Source: an uncultured Alphaproteobacteria bacterium (GTDB lineage Bacteria; Pseudomonadota; Alphaproteobacteria; Bin95). Taken from it: DNA of 64,000 nucleotides. Positions within the stretch are counted from its first letter, which is position 1; every line of letters begins with the position of its first letter. The translations under genes were made by a program, and so were the position numbers. Positions 33,489 to 42,496 of this stretch are shown here, in pieces. Below the pieces are notes generated by a model, which ran no database searches, was not told the DNA's origin, and saw nothing but the letters and a program-made list of their open reading frames with translations. Location: the NCBI GenBank assembly GCA_938083135.1, contig CALLKY010000005.1, forward strand, positions 62,001-126,000, written 5' to 3'.

Positions 33489-34618
33489 CAGGGGGTCAAC
33501 GCCTCTGCCAAGGTTTCGCGGACGAGACTTGCATCAGCATCCGCCGCCACAAAAGACTTGCCAATGCCACGCGCCAAAATGAGCGTCAGCTTGCCATCAA
33601 GTGCCTTCTTATCCTTTTGCATCCGGCCAAGCAGGTCATCCACGGTTGGGATGGGACGGTTACCGGAAAGATCAGGACGGGTTGGTAGGCCGGAAGCCGC
33701 CAAACTTTCTTCGACAGCACGGGCGACTTCGGGGTCGCAGAGGCCGAGCTTGACCGAATGCCGGAAGGCCAGTGCCATGCCGATGGCAACACCTTCACCG
33801 TGGAGCAGTCCGCCGTCATACCCGGCTTCAGCTTCAAATGCATGGCCGAAGGTGTGGCCTAAGTTCAGGAGCGCGCGGCGCCCGGCTTCGCGTTCGTCAG
33901 CCGCCACAACCTCAGCCTTAGACCTGCAGCATTCGGCGACCGCATAGGCCATCAGTGCTTTATCGCCCGCCAGTGCGGCCTGGCCATTTTTGTTCAGCCA
34001 ATCGAAGAAGTCCGGGCGGTCGATCAGGCCGTATTTCACAACTTCTGCGTAGCCTGCCAGCAGTTCCCGGCGGGTCAGGCTGTCCAGCACATCCAGATCA
34101 GCCAGCACCAGCTTCGGCTGATGAAATGCGCCGATCAGGTTCTTGCCGGCCGCAGCATTGATCGCCGTTTTCCCGCCGACGGAGCTATCGACCTGTGCCA
34201 AGAGTGATGTTGGGATTTGGATGAAATCCAGCCCGCGCAGCAGGACCGACGCGGCGAACCCGGCCAGATCACCGATCACCCCGCCACCAAGTGCAACAAT
34301 GGTCGTCCGCCGATCAATGCCCAGCGCCAGAGCCTTCTCCAGCACGCCAGAGAACGTCTGAAAGCCTTTGCTGGCCTCACCCGCTGGCACGTCGATTACA
34401 TCGGTGCGGAACCCGGCTGCATCCAGGCTGGCATTGAGTTTAGCGCCATGGATTTTGGCCACCGCAGCATCGGCGATCACGATCAGGCGGTTCTGTGGGT
34501 TGACGGCGCGGATGCGCTGGCCCGCTTCCGCCAGTAAGCCCTGGCCAATGGCGATCTCATAGCTGCGGTCGCCCAGCGCTACGGGGACGATCAGGGTGTC
34601 AGTCATGGATTGGCTCAT
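33488..34618 (-). CDS. aroB: 3-dehydroquinate synthase
   Basis: A 376-aa enzyme of the shikimate pathway that cyclises DAHP to 3-dehydroquinate using NAD and a divalent metal. Visible motifs: ALGGGVIGDLAGF (NAD loop), PTSLLAQVDSSVGGKTAIN, and the metal-binding GHTFGHAFEAE and LLHGEGVAIG. It follows aroK by 12 bases. A second in-frame ATG at 34606 is an alternative start. Confidence 0.97.
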   Translation of the reverse strand: MSQSMTDTLIVPVALGDRSYEIAIGQGLLAEAGQRIRAVNPQNRLIVIADAAVAKIHGAKLNASLDAAGFRTDVIDVPAGEASKGFQTFSGVLEKALALGIDRRTTIVALGGGVIGDLAGFAASVLLRGLDFIQIPTSLLAQVDSSVGGKTAINAAAGKNLIGAFHQPKLVLADLDVLDSLTRRELLAGYAEVVKYGLIDRPDFFDWLNKNGQAALAGDKALMAYAVAECCRSKAEVVAADEREAGRRALLNLGHTFGHAFEAEAGYDGGLLHGEGVAIGMALAFRHSVKLGLCDPEVARAVEESLAASGLPTRPDLSGNRPIPTVDDLLGRMQKDKKALDGKLTLILARGIGKSFVAADADASLVRETLAEALTP

Positions 34619-34630
34619 GAATCTCTGGGC

Positions 34631-35218
34631 TCACGTGCGGCGCTCCGCTTGGAAATCATACTCGTCGTCATTGGCTTGGTGCGCGGCGCCATGGGCGATG
34701 AGGGCATCCTCAACCTGCTCAGCTGTTAAATCGGGAGACCATTCGCCACTTTCAATGATGATGTCAGCCTCGCTGTAGGAAGGTGTGCGGGCGGCCAAAA
34801 GTTTCTCTAATTCCGCCTTCGGGTCCTCCACGAACAGCATCGGGCGATTGGCCCGACGGAGAACGCGGCGGTAGAGCGTTTCAAGATCCGTCTTCAGCCA
34901 GATAGACGCTGCAGATGCCTTCGTCGCTGCGCGCGTTTCATCATTGACGAAAGCGCCCCCGCCCATGGCCAGAACATGGGGCTCGTCCTCCAATAGGCGT
35001 GCGATCACCTTGCGCTCGCCATCCCGGAATTCTTCCTCACCATATGTGGCGAAGATTTCTGGGATGGTGCGACCGGCGGCGCGTTCGATTTCTTCGTCAG
35101 CGTCCACGAATCGGGCACCGACCCGGGTGGCCAGTCTGCGACCAATCGTACTTTTACCAGCGCCCATCATGCCGACGAGCGCTACAGTTCGGGTTAAACG
35201 GTTCAAACTCTCATCCAA
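34631..35218 (-). CDS. aroK: Shikimate kinase
   Basis: A 195-aa P-loop kinase phosphorylating shikimate: Walker A GMMGAGKSTIGRRLA, shikimate-binding DADEEIE, FRDGERKV and GGGAF. It is the first gene of the aroK-aroB-corC set and is divergent from the small-protein/TPR/xerD genes. Confidence 0.97.
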   Translation of the reverse strand: MDESLNRLTRTVALVGMMGAGKSTIGRRLATRVGARFVDADEEIERAAGRTIPEIFATYGEEEFRDGERKVIARLLEDEPHVLAMGGGAFVNDETRAATKASAASIWLKTDLETLYRRVLRRANRPMLFVEDPKAELEKLLAARTPSYSEADIIIESGEWSPDLTAEQVEDALIAHGAAHQANDDEYDFQAERRT

Positions 35219-35346
35219 ATTCGGGCGACCGGTGATGTTTGCCTCGACATACGGTCATCGAATCGCCATGGTTTGGCCGCGTTATAGCAGAGGTTCCGGG
35301 ATTGCGGTTAAGAGAAGCGCCAAGGGGCGTTTAAGGGAGCAGGTAA

Positions 35347-35490
35347 GTGATCGGTCGGTTTTTCGGATTTTTGGCGGCGGCGCTTGTAGTCGTCTCCGTT
35401 GGTGGGGCCATATTCTTGGCGTACTGGGATATCCCAGCGCCCAGGTCGACGGTTGAAAAGGTGCTGCCCAATGCGCGTTTTCCTGACTAA
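35347..35490 (+). CDS. Small single-pass membrane protein, 47 aa
   Basis: A GTG-started frame preceded by GGGAG at a 7-base spacing. It begins IGRFFGFLAAALVVVSVGG (one membrane helix) and ends with WDIPAPRSTVEKVLPNARF, a tail I recall from short alphaproteobacterial proteins encoded near xerD. Its last 20 bases overlap the start of the next gene, so the two are translationally coupled. Function unknown. Confidence 0.7.
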   Translation: MIGRFFGFLAAALVVVSVGGAIFLAYWDIPAPRSTVEKVLPNARFPD

Positions 35491-37120
35491 ATTTCTTCTG
35501 GTTCTGACCTTCGCCGCCGGGGTGAGCGCCCATGCATCAGCGCAAAGCGGCATTGTGCGCACGCTGCAGCTTGATGGTGGGTTTGATCCGGCAGCAGCGG
35601 GGGCGATTGATCCATCTGACGCTGATTTAGCCGCCAACTTGTGGCGTGGGGCGGACCGTGCGGACATGGCGCGACTGATCGCAGGCCTGCCGGCGCGTCT
35701 TCAGTCGGCGACCTTGGCCGATTTGGCGCGCCGCACATTGGCCGTCGCCGCTAAACCACCGCAAGGGGCTAAGACGGCTCCAGGGTTTGCTGAAACCCGC
35801 GCAGAAGCGCTGCTGGCAATTGGTCAGGCGGACCTTGCGTCCCGCTTGCTCGCCGGCATTCCAAAATCCAGCCGCAGTGAGGCGGCGGATGTATTGCTGC
35901 TGAACGCCAGCCTGCTCGCCCGTGATAATGCGGGTGCATGCGCCGTTGCACGCGGCCGGGCCGCGACCAGTGGTGCATTGATCTTCGCGAAAATGCTGAC
36001 CGTCTGCGAGGCACTTTCGGGCGATACGGCACGGGCGGAATTGGGCGCAGGCCTGTTGGCTGAGCAGGACCCGAACGATCCAGCATTCTTTGAGCTTCTG
36101 GATATGATGACCGGTGCCGTCAGCGCGCCAGGCCGTGCAGTCGCTGCCTTGAAGGTACCGTCGCCGTTGCATTTATCGATGATGCGGGCGCTCAGCGTAC
36201 CGCCGCCAGCCTTGCCGCCATTGGATGCGATGCCTGCCGAAATTGCTCGGCTGCAGGTCGCCAAAGAACAGATGATTGCGGCGGACCCGTCCGCCTCACC
36301 AACCATTCGTATGGAAGCGGCATGGCGGGCGCTGCGTGCTGGTGCTGCTGATTATGAGCAATCCCGCCAGCTGTTTTTCGCCCTTGGTGGCAAAGCGCCA
36401 GGCGGCAGCGTCGCACGGCACTATGCGGCGGCTGCAGCTGCGAATGACGGGCCGGATAAGACGATCGCCTTGGCACGCCTGTTGCTCGCGGGACAATCTG
36501 ACGGTGGATACAGTGCGGCGGCGGAACTGGTCCATCCAATGTTGCGTGACCTGCTGGCGCTTGCCAGCGGGCCAGATATTGCGCTTCGCATTGGGCGCGG
36601 CCTGCTCACGGCAGGGGAGCCTAAAGTGGCCATGAACTGGCTGCGTTCGTTAGATGGTGCGGGAAAAGTGCCGGGTGCGTTGAATGCCGCTGCCCGCCTG
36701 GCTGCACTGATTAGTCTGGCGGAAGGCCAGGACGTACGACCGTTCGATGGTCCACGCGCCGCGCTTTGGATCGCAGCGGTCAATGGGCAGGATGCAGCGT
36801 CTGCTCCGGCGAAAGCTGCGTTAATGGCCAAGCTTCGTCGTGCTGTCGGTTTGCCCGTACCGCTCTCTCTCGCAGGTGCCGCACAGGCTTATGCAACTGG
36901 CAGCGACTCCTCAGTTCTAGGCTTGCTGCCATTGCAGACGGCCTCGGCGGATAAGCGCATTGGCGAAACGGTGTTGCGGGCGCTGCATCTGGTTGAGGTC
37001 GATACTGTTGGCAACCGGGCGCACCGACTGGCTGAAGCAGCACAAGCGCTTTCGACGGTTGGGCTCTATGAAGACGCACGCTTTCTGGCGCTGGAGGCGG
37101 CAGTCGAGGGCGATCTTTGA
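35471..37120 (+). CDS. Exported helical-repeat protein of unknown function upstream of xerD
   Basis: A 549-aa protein from ATG 35471 with a signal peptide (MRVFLTKFLLVLTFAAG, cleavage after ASA). The rest is alanine- and leucine-rich helix pairs resembling TPR/SEL1-like repeats, without recognisable catalytic motifs. It is sandwiched between the 47-aa membrane protein and xerD, with overlaps on both sides. A periplasmic scaffold or envelope role is possible; no specific function can be supported. Confidence 0.8.
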   Translation: MRVFLTKFLLVLTFAAGVSAHASAQSGIVRTLQLDGGFDPAAAGAIDPSDADLAANLWRGADRADMARLIAGLPARLQSATLADLARRTLAVAAKPPQGAKTAPGFAETRAEALLAIGQADLASRLLAGIPKSSRSEAADVLLLNASLLARDNAGACAVARGRAATSGALIFAKMLTVCEALSGDTARAELGAGLLAEQDPNDPAFFELLDMMTGAVSAPGRAVAALKVPSPLHLSMMRALSVPPPALPPLDAMPAEIARLQVAKEQMIAADPSASPTIRMEAAWRALRAGAADYEQSRQLFFALGGKAPGGSVARHYAAAAAANDGPDKTIALARLLLAGQSDGGYSAAAELVHPMLRDLLALASGPDIALRIGRGLLTAGEPKVAMNWLRSLDGAGKVPGALNAAARLAALISLAEGQDVRPFDGPRAALWIAAVNGQDAASAPAKAALMAKLRRAVGLPVPLSLAGAAQAYATGSDSSVLGLLPLQTASADKRIGETVLRALHLVEVDTVGNRAHRLAEAAQALSTVGLYEDARFLALEAAVEGDL

Positions 37121-38013
37121 CCGTTCCCCATCTCGACGCTTTTCTAGAGATGCTGGCGGCAGAGCGGGGGGCGGCCCAAAACACCCTCGCCGCATACCGG
37201 CGTGATCTGGTGGATGCTGCAGCAAGCCTGGCACCAACGCCGTTGGATGCGGGCCGTCCTGATGGCCTGAACCGCTATTTGGCGGGGCTTGCAGGAAGTG
37301 GCCTTAGCCGGGCGACATCAGCGCGGCGGCTTTCAGCATTGCGCCAGTACTTTCAGTTTTTGCTGAATGAGGGCCTTCGTAACGATGACCCGACCGCTGC
37401 AATAGATGGCCCAAAGCCAGGCCGTGCCCTGCCGAAACATCTGACGGAGGCTGAGGTTGAAGCCTTGCTGGATGCCGCCAATCAGGCAGATGACCGCCAT
37501 GGCCGCCGCCTGCTGGCAATTGTCGAGATGCTGTATGCGACGGGCTTACGCGTTTCCGAACTGGCGGCTTTGCCCGCAACGGCGCTGCGGGCAGAGGGCG
37601 CGCTGATCGTCACCGGCAAGGGCGGTAAGGACAGGCTTGTGCCTTTGGGAGGTGCGGCTGTGCGCGCGCTCAATGCTTACGCGCCGGACCGGGCAAGCTT
37701 TGCGCCTAAGGTGAAGGATAGCCGCTGGCTGTTTCCCTCTACTGGCAAAGAGGGGCGTTTGTCCCGCCGCCGGATTGGGCAAATGCTGGATGACCTTGCG
37801 GTCAAGGCTGGCATTGATCCAGCAAGGGTTTCACCCCATGTCCTCCGCCACGCATTCGCCACACATCTACTGGCGAACGGGGCAGATATCCGCACCGTCC
37901 AGGAACTGCTTGGCCATGCTGATCTATCAACGACCGAAATCTATACCCACGTCCTTGATGAACGCTTGAAAGCGCTCGTGCTGGAGAAACATCCACTGGC
38001 TGGCGGGCTTTGA
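37117..38013 (+). CDS. xerD: Tyrosine recombinase XerD
   Basis: A 298-aa tyrosine recombinase of the XerC/XerD type, which resolves chromosome dimers at dif. The catalytic set is intact: Arg in ATGLRVSEL, Lys in GKGGKDRLVPL, HxxR in HVLRHAFATHLL, His in LGHADLSTT and the nucleophile Tyr in IYTHV. The N-terminal core-binding domain runs from about 5 to 90. The start is a TTG overlapping the previous stop. XerD is favoured over XerC by neighbourhood; no adjacent partner is present. Confidence 0.9.
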   Translation: MTVPHLDAFLEMLAAERGAAQNTLAAYRRDLVDAAASLAPTPLDAGRPDGLNRYLAGLAGSGLSRATSARRLSALRQYFQFLLNEGLRNDDPTAAIDGPKPGRALPKHLTEAEVEALLDAANQADDRHGRRLLAIVEMLYATGLRVSELAALPATALRAEGALIVTGKGGKDRLVPLGGAAVRALNAYAPDRASFAPKVKDSRWLFPSTGKEGRLSRRRIGQMLDDLAVKAGIDPARVSPHVLRHAFATHLLANGADIRTVQELLGHADLSTTEIYTHVLDERLKALVLEKHPLAGGL

Positions 38014-38015
38014 CC

Positions 38016-38951
38016 TTAAGCGTTGATGATGTCCTCACCGAATTGCTGCATGCGGTCGAGCGCTTGTGAAACCGTATCTGCGCGGAAGTCGAAAACGAGT
38101 TCATCAACGCCAAGCGCTTCGAATTCAGCGATGTCTGAAAGTGCCGCATCCCGGCCGCCTGTGAACAAGCGGCGCTCTTCGCCCTCTGGTGGAACGCCGC
38201 CATCATAGAACGGAGCCTTATAGCTGATTTCCAGTTTGGAGAAATCACGGCCATTGGCATCCATCATGCCTTTGATCTTGTCCAGCTTCTCCCGCATTTC
38301 GGCCGGCGGCAGTGGTGATGCGGCGGTGGCACCAACGGGGTGCCAGCCGTCGCCCAGTTTCGCGACACGGCGGAGGGCAGGGTTTGAATGGCCGCCAATC
38401 CAGATCGGCGGGCCGGGCTGTTGGATTGGAACTGGCTCACAGATTACTTCCTCAAAACTGTAATGTTCGCCCTGGTAGGAGACAGGCTTGCCGGTCCAAA
38501 GCTTGCGGAAGATATCAACATATTCGTCCGTGACGCGGCCTCTGTCTTTGAAGGGGGCTGTGCCCAGCGCCTTAAATTCTTCCTCCATCCAGCCAACGCC
38601 GATGCCAACCGTCACCCGGCCTTCGGACAGCACATCGATGGTTGCCAGCGACTTCGCGTTGAAGACGGGATTTCGGTGCGGGACGATCATGACGCTGGAG
38701 ACAATGCGCATGGTTTCCGTACGGGCGGCGACGAAGGACATCAACGCTAGCTGCTCAAAACACTCGCCTTGGCTCAAGAAATTACCTTTGACGGTGTAGG
38801 GATATGCGGAGTCGATTTTGGTCGGCAGGATGATGTGATCGGCCACCATGGTGGACGCAAACCCAAGTTTCTCGGCTGTGTCGAGAATCGCGGAAAGGTC
38901 GCTCCGGTTCGCGAGTGGGCCGCGGGTTGGTAGGTAAAAGCCATAGCGCAT
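38016..38951 (-). CDS. LLM-class F420-dependent oxidoreductase-like protein
   Basis: A 311-aa protein of the bacterial-luciferase-like superfamily. It starts MRYGFYLPTRGP and has GRVTVGIGVGWMEEEF and PPIWIGGHSNPALRR, the pattern of TIGR03619-type F420/FMN-dependent oxidoreductases. It is not LuxA or LuxB: length and motifs are those of the oxidoreductase branch. Substrate unknown. It converges with xerD, with 2 bases between. Confidence 0.85.
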   Translation of the reverse strand: MRYGFYLPTRGPLANRSDLSAILDTAEKLGFASTMVADHIILPTKIDSAYPYTVKGNFLSQGECFEQLALMSFVAARTETMRIVSSVMIVPHRNPVFNAKSLATIDVLSEGRVTVGIGVGWMEEEFKALGTAPFKDRGRVTDEYVDIFRKLWTGKPVSYQGEHYSFEEVICEPVPIQQPGPPIWIGGHSNPALRRVAKLGDGWHPVGATAASPLPPAEMREKLDKIKGMMDANGRDFSKLEISYKAPFYDGGVPPEGEERRLFTGGRDAALSDIAEFEALGVDELVFDFRADTVSQALDRMQQFGEDIINA

Positions 38952-39062
38952 AATCGGTCTCCGACAGGATCAATTTCCAAAAGCCTAGACCATTCTGGCG
39001 CTTGCCCGCTATGGCTGGGCAGTTGAAGATGCGGCTCCATGAATTTCTGAAGGACGGACCCG

Positions 39063-40235
39063 ATGCATTCAGGTGCCATTACATTCTCACGGCTGGCGAA
39101 GGTGACATACGGCGAAGCCGCTGCGGCGGCGTTACCGGCGGCGGCGGAACGCGCAAGCGCCAACCGTGTCTTCATTATGGCCAGCCAAAGCCTCGTCGAG
39201 CGGGGGCCGGAGATTGCAGCAATAAAGGAGGGCCTTGGTCAGCGCTATGCCGGCCTATATTCCGGCATGCCCTCCCACACCCCACGGGATGCCGTGCTGG
39301 AGGCGGCGTACGGTGCCAGGGAAGCGGGGGCGGACATGGTCGCCACTGTTGGCGGTGGGTCTATTACGGACGCCGCGAAGGCCGTCACCCTGGCACTTGA
39401 GCATAACTTGAGGGACATGCCGGATTTCGACCCCTACATCATGCAGACGGCGGCGGACGGCACGACCAGTTCGCCGGAATACCGGAGCCCCAACATCCCA
39501 ATGGTCTGTTGCCCCACCACACTTTCTGCCGGTGAATATAATCCGCTCGCGGGTGTTACCGATCCGCGCATTGGCGTGAAACAGGCGATCCGCTCACTTG
39601 GTTGCGCACCGTCCGAAGTTATCCTGGACCCGGCTTTGACACTGGCGACGCCGGATTGGCTGTGGCTGTCCACCGGGGTGCGCGCCGTTGACCACTGTGT
39701 TGAGGCGATCTGTTCGCGATCTGCGAACGCTTTTTCAGATGCGCAATCTCTGTATGGTCTCGCACTCCTCACTGAAGCACTGCCTCGGGTCATGCGGGAT
39801 GCGGGCGATCTGGCGGCAAGAATGGATTGCCAGATGGGCGCGTGGCTTTCTATGGCCAGCACCCAGGCCGGGGTGCCAAAGGGTGCCAGCCATGCCATCG
39901 GGCATATTCTTGGCGGATCATTTGGCGTGGCCCATGGGCATACGTCCTGTGTGACGCTGCCGGCTGTCATGCGCTGGAATAGACCGGCGGATCATGGGAA
40001 TCGGCAGAACTTGGTGTCCATCGCCATGGGCGCGCCGGGCCGGGACGCTGCAGATGTACTGCATGAATTCATTGAAGGCCTGGGCATGCCGCGCAGCTTA
40101 AGTGCTGTTGGCGTCACGCCGGATCAGTTCGAGCGCGTTGCTGAGCTTTCAATGCATGATCGTTGGACGCACACCAATCCGCGCCCGATTACGAGCGCGG
40201 ATCAAGTGGTGGACATTCTGAAATTGGCAGCGTGA
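39063..40235 (+). CDS. Iron-containing alcohol dehydrogenase
   Basis: A 390-aa group III (Fe-ADH) family member with the NAD loop GGGSITDAAK and metal ligands in RAVDHCVEA (D, H), SHAIGHILGG and HGHTSC. The family oxidises alcohols or reduces aldehydes and includes maleylacetate reductases. The cysteine-rich MVCCPTTLSAGEYNP loop is of the maleylacetate-reductase-like branch. The physiological substrate is not evident. It is divergent from the LLM oxidoreductase, and the two might act on related compounds (weak inference). Confidence 0.9.
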   Translation: MHSGAITFSRLAKVTYGEAAAAALPAAAERASANRVFIMASQSLVERGPEIAAIKEGLGQRYAGLYSGMPSHTPRDAVLEAAYGAREAGADMVATVGGGSITDAAKAVTLALEHNLRDMPDFDPYIMQTAADGTTSSPEYRSPNIPMVCCPTTLSAGEYNPLAGVTDPRIGVKQAIRSLGCAPSEVILDPALTLATPDWLWLSTGVRAVDHCVEAICSRSANAFSDAQSLYGLALLTEALPRVMRDAGDLAARMDCQMGAWLSMASTQAGVPKGASHAIGHILGGSFGVAHGHTSCVTLPAVMRWNRPADHGNRQNLVSIAMGAPGRDAADVLHEFIEGLGMPRSLSAVGVTPDQFERVAELSMHDRWTHTNPRPITSADQVVDILKLAA

Positions 40236-40262
40236 TCCAATTTATGGGATTCACGAGGCCTT

Positions 40263-41648
40263 CTAGGATTCTAAGCCGCGGCGGAGTAGGCGGACATCTT
40301 CAGCCAGGGTCTGATCATCCGCCGTTAGCTCGTCGATCTTGCGAATCGCATGCATCACGGTCGTGTGGTCCCGCCCGCCGAACTTTCGGCCAATTTCGGG
40401 CAGGGAGCGCGAGGTCAGATGTTTTGACAGATACATCGCCACCTGGCGCGGACGGGCAACGGCCCGGGCGCGGCGTGGGGAACTCATATCTGCCAGCTTG
40501 ATGTTGAAGTGCTCAGCGACGGTTTTCTGAATGTCTTCAATCGTCACCCGACGCTCATTAGCGCGGAGTAGATCATGCAGCGCATCGTTCGCCGACTCGA
40601 CCGTGATCTCACGGCCAACCAATTGAGCATGGGCCGCCAGGCGGGTCAGTGCGCCTTCAAGCTCACGCACATTAGAGGTGATTCGCTGAGCGACGAATTC
40701 CAGGACCTTCTGACTAACGTCAAAGTTAATCGCCTCAGCCTTCGCCTGTAGAATTGATAGGCGGAGTTCATAATTGGTGGGGTTCATTTCCGCCACCAGG
40801 CCCCAGCCAAGGCGGGATTTGACCCGTTCCTCAAGGCCGTCCAGATCATTCGGGGATTTATCCGCCGAAATAATCACCTGCGCACCCTGGTCAACCAGCG
40901 CGTTGAATGTGTGGAAGAACTCTTCCTGGGTCGCGTCGCGGCCACACAGGAACTGAACGTCATCTACCATTAGCACATCGACAGAGCGGAATAGCTCTTT
41001 GAATGCCACCGTTTCCCGGGCGCGCAGGGCGCGGATGAACTGATAAAGGAACTTTTCAGCCGTGAGGAACAGGATGCGTTTCTCAGGAAACTTGCGGCGC
41101 ATCTCAAGCGCTGTTGCATGCATGAGATGGGTCTTGCCGAGCCCAACGCCACCATAGAGAAATAGCGGATTGAACGCAGGTTTTTCTGTTTCTGCCGCTC
41201 GTTTGCAGGCCGCGAATGCGAACTCATTCGGTTTGCCGACGACGAAGGTGTCAAAGGATAGGCGCGGGTCCAGTGGTGATGCGACACCATCCGACCAGCT
41301 ATCGTCCGTCAGCGCTTCTGCCGAGTCGTCGGCTTCAGAAGGCTCCGGCGGTGGGGCTGCGATCAGGCTTGGCTTGCGGCCAGCCGTTTCGGGCGAAACA
41401 TCGATATCAATGCCCGTGATCGCGTCGTCTTCCGCGCGCCACAGCTCACGCAAGCGATCACCATAGAGGGTGTTCACACGGTCGCGGACGAATCGGGTCG
41501 GCACGCTCATGGTGACCGAGGCATCGTCAACGGCGGTGAGGGTCAGCGGGCGGAGCCAGCTGCGGAACACGCCGTCGCCAAAATCAGCGCGGAGGCGGCC
41601 ACGAATCCGGGCCCATTCGGCATTTCTGCGTTCTTCAAGACTTGCCAT
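40263..41648 (-). CDS. dnaA: Chromosomal replication initiator DnaA
   Basis: A 461-aa initiator with the four-domain layout: N-terminal helicase-interaction domain (1-80), variable linker, AAA+ core with Walker A GGVGLGKTH and Walker B VLMVDDVQFL, and the C-terminal DNA-binding domain with the DnaA signature GGRDHTTVMHAIRKI. It opens DNA at oriC. It follows a rhodanese gene by 5 bases, an arrangement that suggests co-translation. Confidence 0.98.
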   Translation of the reverse strand: MASLEERRNAEWARIRGRLRADFGDGVFRSWLRPLTLTAVDDASVTMSVPTRFVRDRVNTLYGDRLRELWRAEDDAITGIDIDVSPETAGRKPSLIAAPPPEPSEADDSAEALTDDSWSDGVASPLDPRLSFDTFVVGKPNEFAFAACKRAAETEKPAFNPLFLYGGVGLGKTHLMHATALEMRRKFPEKRILFLTAEKFLYQFIRALRARETVAFKELFRSVDVLMVDDVQFLCGRDATQEEFFHTFNALVDQGAQVIISADKSPNDLDGLEERVKSRLGWGLVAEMNPTNYELRLSILQAKAEAINFDVSQKVLEFVAQRITSNVRELEGALTRLAAHAQLVGREITVESANDALHDLLRANERRVTIEDIQKTVAEHFNIKLADMSSPRRARAVARPRQVAMYLSKHLTSRSLPEIGRKFGGRDHTTVMHAIRKIDELTADDQTLAEDVRLLRRGLES

Positions 41649-41653
41649 TGCCG

Positions 41654-42076
41654 TTATCCCTGCCGCCAGGGCAGGCCAGCGACCTTCCAGCCGCCTACTT
41701 TGCCACGTTGTTGATCGGCATTTGGATTGCCTTCGAAGCCTTCCGAAATATTGTAGGCTTTAGAATAGCCTGCTGCCGTAGCGGCACTGGCCGCTGCCTG
41801 GGAGCGGACGCCTGACCGGCACAGAAACATAACCGGCGCAGCCTTATCTGGCGCAGCTTCGGCGAGTGTTTCTATAAACTCTGGGTTGATACTCATATCA
41901 GGATAAACCTGCCAGGCGATAAGTGCAGCGTCACGTCCGTGACTGCTGGCGTCAGGTAATCCAACAAATTGCCATTCTGCTTGTGTGCGCACGTCGACGA
42001 GAACCGCCTGGCCATCCTGGCCTAACAATTCCCATGCCTGCGCTGGCGTTAAATCGCCAGCATAAGCCTTAGTCAT
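41654..42076 (-). CDS. Rhodanese-domain protein upstream of dnaA
   Basis: A 140-aa single rhodanese domain with the active-site loop CRSGVRSQ (persulfide cysteine in MFLCRSG) and the DVRTQAEW motif. The start at 42076 (MTKAYAGDL) fits other single-domain rhodaneses; an upstream in-frame start would add 22 low-complexity residues. It may handle sulfane sulfur or stress signals. Its 5-base spacing to dnaA means both share one transcript driven from the 42.1-42.4 kb region. Confidence 0.9.
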   Translation of the reverse strand: MTKAYAGDLTPAQAWELLGQDGQAVLVDVRTQAEWQFVGLPDASSHGRDAALIAWQVYPDMSINPEFIETLAEAAPDKAAPVMFLCRSGVRSQAAASAATAAGYSKAYNISEGFEGNPNADQQRGKVGGWKVAGLPWRQG

Positions 42077-42440
42077 AGTAAAATCGCCCCCGAATTTACT
42101 GCCACCATTGGCGTTTTTGCTAATAAAACAGGTCATTAGCAAATTATTTTATACCGGTACTTTAGGAAACAATATTGTTACTCAAGTGGGCAGGACGAAT
42201 GCTTCAAGCAAACTCCACCTAGCGGGTAACCGTGTTGTTTTAATCCCAGTCGTCCGTATCGTTTCTTCGTTTTTATTGCATTGGCATGACCCAATGCATG
42301 ATCAGACTAGCTAGGATGATGGGCGGCTGCAACGAATAGAATCGCGATTCAGACAAATTCTAAGCTTGACTCTGATTGCCGTGTTGGGACTCGCGCCAAG
42401 TCCCTTATTCTGTGGAAAAACCTCGTGGGCTTAATCCAAA
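42077..42440. promoter_or_regulatory. A+T-richer intergenic region with palindromes between rpsT and the rhodanese-dnaA genes
   Basis: This gene-free stretch contains three palindromic sites: TACCGGTA (42152-42159), AACAATATTGTT (42168-42179) and TGCATTGG-6-CCAATGCA (42277-42298). One DnaA-box-like 9-mer, TTTTCCACA (minus strand, 42411-42419), is present. It must hold the promoter for the leftward rhodanese-dnaA unit. A single box does not make an origin, so oriC is not claimed. Confidence 0.4.
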
Positions 42441-42445
42441 CGCAA

Positions 42446-42471
42446 AAACGCCGGAGCGAACCCCGGCGTTT
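42446..42471 (-). terminator. Terminator of rpsT
   Basis: On the minus strand, AAACGCCGG and CCGGCGTTT form a nine-pair stem with a short loop, followed by TTTTTGCG, 26 bases past the rpsT stop. Confidence 0.88.
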
Positions 42472-42496
42472 AAAAGTCGCAATTTGGAACTGGCGA

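Noticed and set aside
35347-35490. A longer N terminus for the exported repeat protein, starting at 35399
   Set aside because: The signal peptide begins at 35471, and the upstream part overlaps the separate 47-aa membrane-protein frame.
38016-38951. Luciferase-like protein as a luxA partner for LuxC/LuxE
   Set aside because: It belongs to the F420/FMN oxidoreductase branch of the superfamily, lies 33 kb from the lux-like genes and faces another direction.
42077-42440. Replication origin next to dnaA
   Set aside because: Only one DnaA-box-like 9-mer is visible and no AT-rich repeat array; many alphaproteobacteria have oriC far from dnaA.
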